DNA from: Euptelea pleiosperma
Taxonomy: Eukaryota; Streptophyta; Magnoliopsida; Ranunculales; Eupteleaceae
Length of the DNA: 64,000 nucleotides
Assembly: GCA_035048495.1 (NCBI GenBank)
Contig: CM068553.1
Location: 9,727,259 to 9,791,258 of the forward strand
Reading direction: 5' to 3'
A program made the position numbers and the translations under genes. Within the stretch, counting starts at the first letter, position 1. Every line of letters begins with the position of its first letter. This document shows positions 10,501-23,834 of the stretch, one piece after another. Below the pieces are notes generated by a model. The model worked only from the letters and a program-made list of their open reading frames with translations. It was not told the DNA's origin and searched no databases.

Positions 10501-13500
10501 GCATGCCCTGACTCATGTAATTCTTCATCTATATCTCATAAAATAAAGATGTTACATACTTACATGTATTTATAGAGGTACAGGATCTCCTCTCCTTTCC
10601 TACTTCTAAAACAACTCATATCTCTAACACAAGATAAAACCCTCTTTTAGATAACACAGTTGGACTGTCATATTTTATCTAGGATGCTTTTCCAAACAAA
10701 ATAAATTTCTAGAATACTAAGTAAAAACAAACTAAAACATTTTTAAACCTAACCTGATGGGAAAATTAATGGACCCTCTTTATAGGATGAACAACATGCC
10801 TGAGTCCATATTTATTGGACTGGGTTGAAGCGGGCTTTCCCATGTTATAGGTTTTAAGGCCCACGGGCCTGCCTGCATCATAATTTATGAAGTATCTTGC
10901 TCATGCCCAAATACAGAAAACTATTATTGTTCATGTATGGAGAGTTACTAGAAATATGATTTCATTTGCATTGCCGTTTTCTTTTTGAAACAATTTGCCT
11001 ATTGTTTTTCTATTTTAATGCTTTAAGTTTCTCACTTGAATGGAAGACATCTAGAAAATATGCCTTGTATCAAACAGCATGTCTCTTTCTGTTGCTTTAC
11101 ATTGTCCCGAATTTCCTTACTTCTGTTTTCACTATTTATGCTCTTTGTATCTAAGAAAATTTTTAAACAACTGTTTCTACATTCCTTACTTCATATCCAA
11201 GTTCAGATAATTTTAAACTCATGTCATATGCTTTATTTTTGTTGTGTATTCAATTGTCAAGTCATACCTTGTCTGAGGTCTTAACTACATACTTAAATTT
11301 TTTTAAACAACTGTTTCTACATTCTTTACTCCATATTCAAGTTCATATAATTTTAAACTTGTTAAACAACCATTTACCCCAGAAGATCGACCTGTTTGGT
11401 GAAAGGTGAAACAACTATGCATATCAACAGGTCGTCGGGCCAACACAACAAGTGCACAGGAACACACTTGTTAAACAACTATGCACCCCTAAACTTGTTA
11501 AACAACTATGCACCCCCTCAACGGGACTACACTCCGCTGGAGACTTGAACCCGCGACCTCTCAGGCTTAAGGCTTTGATACCATGTTAAACAACCATTTA
11601 CCCCGAAAGATCGATCTGTTTGGGAAAGGTGAAACAACTATGTATATAAACGGGTCGTCGGGCCAGCACAACAAGTGCACGGGAACACACCATCCGCTCA
11701 CAAAACTCATGTCATATGCTTATATATTTTGGGTAGTCAATTGTCAAGTCATACCTTGTCTGAGGTCTTTACTACATACAGCCTGATCTGATGCATCATT
11801 TCTTTTTGTAGAGTGTTTTGGATGGTTACAATGGGACAGTGATGGCTTATGGACAGACTGGCACAGGGAAGACTTTCACTCTTGGACGGCTTGGAGAGGA
11901 AGATACTGCTGCTCGTGGCATTATGGTTCGTTCAATGGAGGATATTCTAGCAGATATTTCTCCTGAGAGCGATTCTGTGTCAGTCTCCTACTTGCAGGTT
12001 GTTAGGCCTAAACATTAGTAGATGATTGCCCCACTACTGTTCTTGCCGTTTGTCTTCTTTGCCATTTATTGTATTTCTTCAGTACTAGCGTATGAAAATT
12101 GGACTTTCCAAATCCATATCATCTGGTTGAGTTTGTGAACTTCATATTTTGTCTAACATTCTTGTTCTTCACCAATATGTGCAGCTTTATATGGAGACAA
12201 TCCAAGACCTTCTTGATCCTTCAAATGATAACATTTCCATTGTGGAAGATCCAAAATCTGGAGATGTTGCAGTTCCAGGGGCAACTCTAGTAGAAATCAG
12301 GGACCAACAAAGTTTCTTGGAGCTGCTACGCTTAGGGGAAGCTCATCGATTTGCCGCAAACACAAAGTTGAATACTGAATCTTCTCGAAGTCATGCCATT
12401 CTAATGGTGATAATATATTTTTGTAGTGGGATACCTTCAAGTCAATATTATGTATAGGATCTTCTTCATGGTTTTCGAACTATTTTTGAATTATTTAAGG
12501 GGAGTGAGATGGATTTTACTCTCATGGCATAGGTAACTGTTAAGAGGTCTATCAAGGGAAGAGAAGATGTTCTTTCAAGTGAGAATGGTAATGTCGCCCA
12601 CTTGGTCAAAAGTCTTAGGCCTCCTGTTGTGCGGAAAGCGAAGCTAGTTGTGGTAGATCTTGCAGGTTCAGAGCGTATTGATAAGTCAGGTGTCAACCAC
12701 AACTTCTGGACGTCAAATATTATTTATTTATTTTGAAGTAGATGGTTTTTTTCAAATTCTGGATGTCATATAATTTCTTATATATTTTGATCAACGTATC
12801 AATGTGTAGATATCGATGCATATTGACTAATAGTAATAGACATGCATATCAATCTATATTTCTCCCATTTTATTCTCAAATATTTTTGGTCATTACAATG
12901 TGTATTAAACTGTGTCAATGTGTATGATATCCTATTAACCCGTGGTCAATTCGCATGTCTAATTGTCAATACCATTCTTAAACCAATTCATATCGGCTTT
13001 CATCCCATGTATAAGTGGGGCTTTGATCCTACAATTCCAATTCTATTGAACTTAGATGCCTCAATTAGATGGCTGTCCAGTAAAAGGGTGGAAAGCAAGG
13101 TACTAAACTTCTACTTTGGGTAAAACTAGGTAGATAAAAAACTGAATTACTTTGTGTAAGTTTAGGGAGACTTAGGGAATTATTGCAAAAAAGTTCTATA
13201 ATTAGGAAAGTTTATTAAATTAGTCAAAAAATGTAAGAAACACACTGATATTTTAGGAAGTGATAAAAACACTCTCATAACTCAGTATTTCACAACAAAC
13301 CGCTATTTGGAGTAACTAATCTAAGATCAATAGCGTTTGTATGTATTATGCAAATATGAAATATTTAGACTTTTAGAGCCAAAAGACTCAATTAATTGCT
13401 CAAAATCATATGATTAAGTTTGATTTAATTAGCAAATATATGATCACAATAGAGTATTGTAATGTTTTATCATCTTGACTACATTATCTAAATATTTTTA

Positions 13501-16500
13501 ATAACTTTAGAATAAAAATATTTTTATTTAACTTATCAAAAAATATTTTTATGAATAATTTACATCAACAAAAATCATCGAAATCATTGTGTATTAATAA
13601 TCGTAGGAGAAGCGAATGATGTTAAAATCTCCTCCCAAGCACTAAGGCTCTTTCTAACCGATTCCCAATCGCTTCAATTTAGCTCCAAAATGCTAGCCGA
13701 GACCTAGATTTGTTTGGAGCATATATCATTGCAATTTCTGAACACAACAGAAATAGATAAATCACCTGTACTCACATCCATGTACTTAGCTACTTTGGAG
13801 TCCCACATCACCAATAGTCTTGCCAATCCCTCGGTCAGACGATCCACCCACTCAATCCGATTCCAGCCCCACATTTCAGAGATAAAGCCTCCTATCCACA
13901 TTTCCTAACTTGGTTTCTTGCAACATCACAAATTCCCCTTTATACTTCTCTACCGTGGCTTTGAGAAGGGCACTATGAGTAAAACTCCTCAATCCCCTCA
14001 CTTCCTGGGAGATGAGTCCCCCAAGCCATGGCTTTGAGAAGGGCACTATGAGTAAAACTCCTCAATCCCCTCATATCGTGGGAGATGAGTCTCATGGTAA
14101 ACTATTGTAGTACTCTGCCCCCCCTCAATCCCCTCACATCCTGGGAGATGAGTCTCATGGTAAACTATTGCAGTGCTCTGCCCCCCCGCCCCCCCGCCCC
14201 CCCATACCTGATTTTTTTGTTTTAGTACATTATAATGCTATAATATTGCTGATCAAATGCCTATCCTTCTATTGTATCAGTTAATCCCTCAATCATTTGG
14301 GAGGACTTTCTAATTTCTTCCTTGTTGGCAGGAAGTGAGGGGCATACATTAGAGGAAGCTAAATCTATCAATCTCTCATTGAGTGCATTAGGAAAGTGCA
14401 TAAATGCACTTGCAGAGAACAGTCCGCATGTGCCAGTTCGTGATTCAAAGCTTACAAGGTTGCTTCGAGATTCATTTGGAGGTGAGACATTCTTATGCTT
14501 GTGACTTCCTGATTTACTGTTTTGGTGACTTTCTTTTCATCCTTGGCGCATGGCTTTTCTCCTATCATTTTGTCAAACCAATTTTATTGATTATTCTTTA
14601 GTTTTATGTACATAGAAGAAAGTTATTTTTGTAGTTTTGTAACTAACAATACGCATTTGAGCCAAAAGCAACTGCTCAAAAATCAGATTGACTATATTGC
14701 CCTCTGTAAGAGGGAATGCCATTCATTTAAATGGGTCATTATACGTCAATTAATTGTGGGAAAATCTTGTGATGAATCTTTTTCTCATAGCTAATGGGCC
14801 ATTAGCAATTAGTAATTACTACGTTGCCATTATTCACAAAAGTGTCCTTAACTTTACATCAATGTCTTCCAGAAGAAATAAATTGACAACCTTGTATTGC
14901 ATTTGAAACATTACTACTTTTAGAATCACCTATAGTTACAAGATTATGCCATTATTATCTTATTTTCAAAGAATACCCTTGTACAGCACTTAAATCACAG
15001 TAGATATGAAACAAACCAAGTGGCTTTAACTGATTTGGTTGAACAAAAATGTTCCCTGAAAGATTTGCACATTCAACCAGGTGGTGATTGTTATCAAGGC
15101 CCCATATAGTGGTGCGTGGGTGAGCGCATGTGTTTGTAGTGTGTGTATGCTCATTTATGACTGCCATTTCTATATGTATTGCTTGACATTTGTTAAAATG
15201 CAACAGGCACAGCCAGAACGTCATTGATTGTAACTATTGGCCCATCTCCACGCCATCGAGGAGAGACAGCAAGTACCATAATGTTTGGACAAAGGGTGGG
15301 TTCTTGTATTGTATTTTCTTTGTGTTTTGTTCCTTTAGAATTGCTTATCGCTACTCTTCCACTTGCAATGGAAGTCGGAAACTGTACGTTCAACTAGAAT
15401 ATTTTGCTTTGAAGCTTACTCTCTGTGGACAATCTACAGAATAAAGTACCGATCGTAAAGCTTACAACCTGTACCACGAAATACTATATAACAAGGACAG
15501 TCCATTTTCCAAGAATTTGCCATTTCGGACACCATGTTGACTCATGTGTTAAACACATGTCAAACACTACCAAAAATTCTTTACTTTATTTAAATATTTT
15601 GTTCTATTATTTATACTAGGGGAATGCCACGTGCGATGCACGTGCACCTTACACGTGGCACACTCGTAGATATTACTGACCGTATTGATGTTTGGCCCAT
15701 CTCTAGGTGGGCCTATACTCAAAAAATCAGCCTGATTAGTGGTTTTTAAGGATTTGATTGGAGTCATTTTCATCGGTTGATTTTTAACCATAGATTTTAA
15801 GCATTATTTGGGGTACTCAGATCCAAAGGTTTGAAATCACTAATCAGACTGATATTTGGTATATAGGTCCACCTAGGAATGTGACAAACATCCATAAGGT
15901 CAGTGGTCTCTAAGAGTGTGACACATGGCTTATACTATTGTCCCTCATCATCATTGATGAGGGATGTGGGCGTGCCAGACAACCTGAATTGTGAAGGGAC
16001 ATTTAATGAGGGAAGGTTTTACCTTTGAACGTAGAGAGGCCTTTAATTGTGTCACATGGGTGGTACTCCTGGTCGTTGCTTTATAATAGTATAGATGACT
16101 TTTATAAACACGCCCTTCTATAATGTGTACTTAACATGAACTAAAGTATTTTAAAAATGTTATATCCCAACATGTCGAATAAACTGTATGGACATGTCGG
16201 GCATATCGAGTTTGTGGTGGTCAGTGTGTTTGACACTTCGTATCAGTGTCAGAAACCGACACAGTCTATGTCTTTGTTACATAAATGAAATACATGCCTG
16301 CTTCTACTGCTACAACTATTGTGGCTTTTATTTCATAGTACAATGTTCATTTTATTGGAAGTTATGAACTTTTTCTAGTATTTTTGTGCAGGTCAAGAGT
16401 GCCTTTTTCTTGGCATTAACTGTGTTTGTAGTTTAACTAGATGTTCCTGATTGTTGGAAAGATACTGAAACTTTCGTCTCTCATAGGCTATGAAGGTGGA

Positions 16501-19500
16501 GAATATGGTGAAACTAAAGGAGGAATTTGATTACAAAAGCTTGTCCAGAAGGCTTGACATACAACTAGACAAACTCATTGCAGAACATGAAAGGCAGCAG
16601 AAAGCTTTTCAGGATGAGGTTGAAAGAATAACTATAGAAGCACAAAATCGTATCACTGAGTCTGAAAGAAACTATGCAGAGGCATTGGAGGTTAGTTCTT
16701 CAAGTATCTCTATTTTATTTGCAAGCAATATAATTGATTTTTTCAATAAATTTGAACTGATTTATTGATGTATAGTTAACTGCTTTATGAATCAATATTT
16801 GGCAGAACTAGGGCATGTGATTCATGTGTCGATGGGTTTGTTCTGATATTTCCCTTAATGTAGCATCGGCGGCTTGGAATATATGAATATATATTTATAT
16901 ATGTATGTATGTATTTTATGGTTTGTTATAGTAATGATGGAATTATCATGGATACTCCAGGTAGTACGATAATTAACTGAAAACTCCGAATGCACACTAG
17001 GAATTTGGATCTCAAGGACACATATTTTTGTAATAGATCACCTTCTATACTTTCTTTTTGTATGCTACTTTTCTAGGTTTGATACTGTAATAGTGACCTG
17101 TAATTTCACTTGACGAGTGATACTCACAGGACAAGATGAAAGAAATAATCGTATAAACAACTTCTGCTTGTTTCAATTTCTTTTGAACAGTACAATGAAT
17201 GCATCAGTGACGTGGAGGATAACTTAAGATTGCTGGCCAAGAAATGTATTAAGGTGGTTTAGACAAATATACTGTAGTAGAAAAGAAAGTTCAATTGATA
17301 GAACGCATTGCTTACTCATCCTGATACGGTTACTATTGTCATAGTTTGTTATTCACTTGGGTTTTATTAGCCACTTATAATGCTTGATCGTTGATGCAGT
17401 GTTTAAGTCAATTTTACTTGATAATGGCCTGATCTTTGTATTCATGTTTTACTTTTCTGTAGAATGAGAGATTGCAATACCAAAAGGATTATAAGGAGTC
17501 CATAAAGAAGCTTGAGGAACAGTGGTTGATGAATCAGCAAAAGCACGACAACGATGGAACTGGAGTTTCACCCAAACTTGAATGTTTGGATATGTCATGT
17601 AGCATAGAGGTTTACTCGCTTTCTTGATCGTTCTTTCATGCCATATGTTCTATTTGTTTGAATTATAACTCATTTATTCATGTAGCTTTTTCACGCATTC
17701 TATTTCTGTCACGATCATTCCCATCTGGTTAAATACATTGTTGCCATGGTAAATTTTCCATGGGGTTGTACTTGTATGGTTTTTTTTTTTGGGTGAAAGT
17801 ATGGTTAACTTAATAAGAGTATGAAGACATTAAATTCATGATGGATGCCATGCATGGGGTTTGTGTCAATTGAGGATCTAGCCTTCTGTCTAATTGATGT
17901 GGCGTAGAGAAAACCATCATTTGGTTAAAATGTGTTATCATAAGACACTGCTGCTTGTTTCTCATACTGCAAATGTTGTTACTACTTTATTGGGAGCATC
18001 TAATCCCTGTTTTAATTATTTGCATGATTGTTTATATGTGATATACTGATGCTCATATGTAAGTCCTATATGTGAATTAGCTGTGAAGCAGGGGAGTTCA
18101 TTTGCAATTTAAGCCTTTGAGGACACTATCTATTGATATGTTGGCTGCTTGGATTTGGAAAACATAATGCATTCTATTGGTGAAGTACTTGTATATGATA
18201 TATAGTGTCAATTCTGACACTTCATGGATTTTGGCTTTGCACTTCCATTATTTTCCCTTAGCTGCATATGATATAAATTAGCATTTACCATAAGTTATGA
18301 GCATAGTTAGCAGAATCCCGTTCAAAATGTCTTTTTGAGGAAAAAAACCATATTGGAAATATGTTTAAAACAATGGTATTTAAAAAAATGTTCAATTATC
18401 TGACATATCCTTGTGATGTAACATTTTCCAAAAAAGTCATGAACAAAAGTTAGGTCTCTTAATCCCAATTTTTGCGCTCAAAGTAGATATTTTTTGCTCG
18501 AAAAAGCTCTTATCTTTTTCAGGGGGCAAAAAGTTTAAAAGTTGGGATCCAAACAGGCCCTTACATTTGTTTCAAAATGTTTAAGGTAACCCCTAATCTA
18601 TAATCAATGTGATGTATTTGTCTTTAAATGTATGCTTAAAAAAATATTCTGTAAATTTTTTGGAAACCTTGGGAAGCGAGAGACAAGCTTTGGAAACCGT
18701 ATGAATTGCTTATATTACTAGTGTTAAGAGAAGCATTAGATAGTTCCATTATTATTATCCTTGTATTACCATCTAGTCTATATCTTACCAAACCTCGAGA
18801 AGTGAGAGACAAGCTTTGGAAACCGTATGAATTGCTTATATTACTAGAGTTAAGAGAAGCATTAGATAGTTCTATTATTATTATCCTTGTATTACCATCT
18901 ATTCTATATCTTACCATGGGTGTACGTAGGTATGTGTATGCATTTTATATATATATATACTAAAACCATGTTAAACCAAAACTTTTTTTTTTTTGATAAG
19001 TTGTAGAATATCATTAAAAAGGGACGAATCCCTATAAAAGAAAACAATGGGAGGCGGATCCCTCACTCTATACAGATTAGGAGGGATCCCCTATAATCTC
19101 GTTCCATCTAAATACAAAAGTTTCACTGATCTTTCGACTTCTTTATTTTTTTACTGTACTTTCGTCTCCATTTTTTTAATCCGGAATCGTATTTAATTCG
19201 CATTTTTCAGTGGCCGAAGTTTTGTTGTTCTACATTTTGCTAACTGTGTACGAGTTCTACCCTCTTCAATGGAAAACTTCTATGTGGAACATGAAACATT
19301 ACATTTTGCATGCTCATGTCTCTGGACATATGATACCGCCCATCATATCCCATTGTATAATGCATTACCTTATTGTTATTGTATATTGACGTATTTAAAA
19401 TATAATGCTGTATCATTTTTTTTCTAATAAATTTGCTTTTTTTCAGAACGAAAAAATTCACAAGGTTTAGTGTGTATGTGTGCACCATTGTCACAAATAC

Positions 19501-22500
19501 CCCTCGATCTTCAAGAACACTTCAAAACTTCTATTCTCCCATAATTGATCTAAATCATATAATCCTGTTTTGTCTTGCTTTTTGGCAATGGTGCTTGTTC
19601 ACAATTCCTAAACATTTTATTCTCCAAAGTGGTTATCTTTGGAGAATCCGTCCTTTTGCCTTTTGTTGGGTCAGTAGGAAAGACTGAAGCACAACAGGTT
19701 AGGTTCCCTATGTGACGGACTAACATAAGCGTAATATGATCCACACTTGGATTGCTGATTTTTGGGAAATGAAATAGTGCTTCAGCGCTATTGGATATGC
19801 TACCTGGATAGTTATAGTTGGTGTGATATCCATGTTAGGTACTATAATTTAAGTGCTAACATAGTATCCTACTATATCTATGCCGTATCCTTATTGTATC
19901 TTGGTATCATACAGTAAAGGTTTAATTTTCGTCTGGAGTGCTACTGTGTATATAGGAAAATGATGCCAAAATTATTTTTGCAAGGGTTGTGCCAATCAAG
20001 GTAGTTGAGGGCAAAAGGCGCACTTAAGGCGTTAGGACCTCTGGCGCATGAGGCGCAAGGCGAGGCACGCGCCTGACTGAAGCGAGTCGCATATTAAAAA
20101 TTATAATAAATATAAAAAATTAAGAAAAATAACATCATAAAATAACAAAATAGGTAATCATCAGGGCCATAAAACATAAAAGATAACAAATGTCGAAAAT
20201 CTCAAACCAAAAGTATTTCTAGTTAATATTGTCATTATCTAAATACAAAACAAGTAATCAAAAGGCCATAAAACATAGAAGATAGCAAATGTTCAAAATC
20301 TAAAATAGTCCACAATTAGTTCTAGTTAACATCACCATCATCTAAAATATATATGCTTTAGCTTCATCTCCATCATCATCGGATGTGTTAACGTCCTCAA
20401 TATATTCTTCTGTCTCCTTCCAATTTGCTTCTTCCTCTTCCAGCTCCCTTATTGAAGCACTTGCCCTTACTCTTGACCTTGACTGTGATCTAGTATTTGA
20501 TGTTGATTCACCAATTTCTGCAACTCTCGCAACAACACTCCATGTCAATCTATCAGCCTCAAACACCGATTCATCTTATGCTTCTCCACCTTCTATTTCC
20601 ATCTCCCCAAGTAACCATTCATTGCTTTCATCAATGTCTTTCAATGAGATAGATTCAATTGTATCTCTTCTATCATACCGATGCTTAATATAATAGGCCA
20701 AAGTACATAATTTTTACAGAAAACATGTATTTTAGAAAGGCGCACACCTGATGCGCCTGGAGCATGGTCTGAGGCGTGCGCCTTACTAAACACGCCTCGC
20801 CTAACCCTTCTAAGGCGCTTTAGGTGCGCCTTGATTACAGAGGTGCCAATATTGATAAAATTCAGGGACACGCACTGACACACATGTCAATGTATGTGTG
20901 TACATGAACACTATATAAAATTAAGGTTGAAGCCTTTGATTTTAAACGCAAGGAGACCAATTTAGAAAGCAAATTAAATTGTCTTGTGCAAATAAAAAAA
21001 CAAATTAATGAAGTCCATTTTGGATACTAACATATCTGCATAGGCATTTAAAGCCAAGAGTCATTCTCTTACATGGAAAAAACCTTGAACGAAGTCAATG
21101 GATGATGTAGGACATTTAACCAATACTCCCAAAAGCCACGATTGATGGATCGTGAGATTAAATTCCTTTATCTCATAGCCTAGATCTAGGCCCTCGGTCG
21201 AACCCTCTTTTGTGGGTCCAATTTCACATAGGCCATCTCACCCCGAGTGCCCCATTTACGCATGCTGCCCCACTCGAGCCTGGTGTGAAAATGCCCCTGC
21301 ATTAATGGACTTTGGAGAGCTTCTATTATTTTTTAGAGAAACTGAACTTAGTGGTATGTAAGTTTGAACAACTGTGATTCACAAAAGTATTTATGATAAA
21401 AAAATTCATGTACTTGTTATATTCAACAACAAATTTCAGTGATTTTGTTATCTGATTTTATCAGGTATTTTTTTTCTTTTTTGTTTCCCCACATTTTCTT
21501 TTTTATTGACCTTTAATTTGTTGAATTATTTCTTGGAAATGTTCCTCACTATTTCCTTTCTGGTGCACAGGGGCCAGAGGTGTCTGCTTCGGAGGAAATT
21601 GTTGAGCTCAAACATTCACTTCAGAATGAAATTAATCTAAGGAAGGTTGCTGAGGAGGAGGTCAACAATCTTAAAAGTCAACTAATGCAGTGGAAAAGGT
21701 CAGAGGTATGATTTGCCTATCAATTACGGATTATGATTGTGTCAGCATCATTCAATTTCTTTCAGACATTCTGGGGTTATAGTCTTGGTGGTATATAAAT
21801 CAAGCTTTTTGATGTTCTAGGCAGTTGGAAATGCGGAGATTTTAAAGCTCCGCAAGATGCTGGAGGATGAGGAATATCAGAAAGAGAAACTTGAAGAAGA
21901 AATCAAGATGCTTAGAACTCAGTTGTTGCAAATAAGTTTTGAAGCTGATGAGGTATGCTCAATTCGTATTTCTACTGGAATATTTTATGGAGAAGATTTA
22001 ATAATGAGGTAGAGATAGGTGAAGTATGAGTGATGTAGAGGGAGCGCACCCTATTTGTCATGTGGTTTGGTGCTATGTGGAACACATTGGCACCAACTAG
22101 CACCATGACTTTTTGGCCCATCCCTTGGTGATCAAGCACCCTAGATATCAAGCTGATTGATGATTCCAAGCTATTGGATTTTAGCATTTTTTCACCATGG
22201 GCTTAAACCTACTTTTGGAACAAGCCCGTATAAACCATGACAACAAAAGCATTGTGTTCAGTTCCATGATGACTAGGAATCACTGATTAGAATTGAATTC
22301 TCGGGTGTGGGTTTGCCAAGGAATAGGCCAAGCATTCATGGGGAAAATTGGCGCTAATGTGTGCCTGTGGCACCAAACCATGTCACACATAGGGACTGCT
22401 ACTTATGCATCTTTTATAGATAGATAGGTAGTTTGTTGATAATTTTTTTTATCCCATTTAACACATGAATTCCATTTTTAGACGAGGAGGAGTCTTGACA

Positions 22501-23834
22501 GAGGTGGGTCTGGAAAAATCTTCACTAGTCTAGATACCCTTATGTCTCAAGTTAGACATCCACAGCTAAAAGATTCAGGAAATGGACAAAAGGCTTCAAT
22601 TGCCAAACTCTTCGAACAAGGTAGTAAACGATATCCGAATGGCTCTTGTTTTGGAAGTAACATTAGTGAATATTAATTTTTTTCGCCCGAAAAATTAAAG
22701 ATAATGCTCATTACTTTTGGTTTACATATATTTTTCTTACCTTTTTTTTAAAAAGATATCTATTAATGTGGCAGTGGGATTGCAAAAGATCTTGTCATTG
22801 CTTGAATCAGAAGATACTGATGTTCGGATTCATGCCGTAAAAGTGGTAGCAAACCTAGCAGCTGAAGGTACCTTACTGGTATTTTGGATTCAGATATACG
22901 TTTCTTTGGCATTCTGATACTGTTTCTTTTATGTTATATCATAAGCTTAATCTAGATTATTCTGATGAAATTCTCCATAATTTGTTTATGAAATCATATG
23001 AAAATCTTTCAGTTCTAGTTGTTTTGCTTCTTGTATTTCTTGTGGATTGTTTAATGTTGTAGCTGAAACTCATAGGATATTACTGTTGGGTAGGCTTCCA
23101 TCTTTTTGATTTTATATTAGGCCCTGAGATGAGTTTCACTAGTGAAAGACTGGTTGGGAGTTGCAGAACCATTTTAGTTGCCCATGTGTCAGGTCATCTA
23201 GGTATGGTAATAGGCACGAGCATTGGCTTACGATCAAACGGTAAATTGGATCCTAGAAATTCAGTATGGGGGAAGCTGTGTAGTTAGATGAGTCCTGACT
23301 CCTGCTTGCATCCCTCGCTCTAACCTACCAATCACTTGTCTGGTGGGATGTTGTGTGGAATAATATGTAATGTATTTAATATCCTCATTTGTAAATTGTG
23401 GTACATTCACATATAAAAATGAGGAAGTGATCAAGGTTTAAAAAGGGTAGTTCGACTACTGAGGCGGTTTGCCTCCAAAAGGAGCGTAGCCTAGAGGCGG
23501 TGCTGAGGCGTTAGCCTCATTTTCAAAAAAAATTTGCTTGAAAAATTCTAAAAAAAATATAATCAATTTTAGAAAAATTACAAACAACATACCATATGAA
23601 CGGACACGCGTGTCGACATACCTGACACGTGCGCTTGGCCCCTTTTACTTTAATGATTTTTTTTATCACCTAAATGATTTTTAAAAGAGAATTGGTGTGT
23701 TCCATTGTCCACATAGTGCTTTGTTAAGTTGTTAAACACAACTATAATTGTTTAATAGTCGTCTCTTATAAATCTACTTATTATTATATGGGTAATTTAT
23801 TACTTCCCCTTGGTATGCAAAACTAATTCGTAGG

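Larger units (their letters stand above)
9470..11811 (+). other. Intron 3 (2.3 kb) with tandem duplication and TRIM insertion
   Basis: The first part (9540-11160) is AT-rich and non-coding. Positions 10480-10760 look like a decayed LTR fragment but lack firm ends. The last 650 bp contain a 128-bp tandem duplication with a small LTR element inserted in its second copy, both listed separately. Confidence 0.75.
9081..15295 (+). other. Kinesin motor domain exons (exons 2-8)
   Basis: These seven exons encode roughly residues 65-407. Exon 2 opens with the [11 protein letters not shown] strand that begins all kinesin motors. Exon 4 carries the ATP-binding [10 protein letters not shown]. Exon 5 ends in the switch I region [12 protein letters not shown], and exon 6 has switch II DLAGSER. 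Exon 7 has [12 protein letters not shown] and [15 protein letters not shown], and exon 8 the [13 protein letters not shown] and FGQR end of the motor. Every residue I know to be needed for nucleotide binding is present, so the motor should be active. Confidence 0.93.
17610..21570 (+). other. Intron 11 (4.0 kb) with duplication, LINE tail and hAT relic
   Basis: Contents in order: AT-rich DNA, a 126-bp tandem duplication (about 18664-18914), a reversed LINE tail (18981-19095), then a hAT element (19997-20842). Positions 21110-21330 are a GC-richer block (CACCCCGAGTGCCCC) that looks repeat-derived but has no assignable ends. Confidence 0.75.
16487..22620 (+). other. Coiled-coil stalk exons (exons 9-14)
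   Basis: These exons encode about residues 408-680. Exon 9 begins [20 protein letters not shown], the neck that directly follows the motor in ARK kinesins, and continues with heptad-like Leu/Glu/Lys sequence. Exons 11-13 are rich in Lys, Glu and Leu (for example [14 protein letters not shown] in exon 13). Exon 14 is a Ser-rich linker ([10 protein letters not shown]) leading to the ARM domain. The region most likely mediates dimerisation. Confidence 0.85.

Noticed and set aside
11520..11583. A tRNA gene suggested by GGTTCAAGTCTCC and nearby sequence
   Set aside because: Only the T-arm-like part exists. No D-arm, anticodon arm or full acceptor stem can be formed; it belongs to the TRIM interior next to its primer-binding site.
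18706..18963. Repeat protein suggested by duplicated frames on both strands
   Set aside because: The repeat arises from a 126-bp intronic tandem duplication whose length is a multiple of three. Both strands are open, and neither looks like a known repeat protein.
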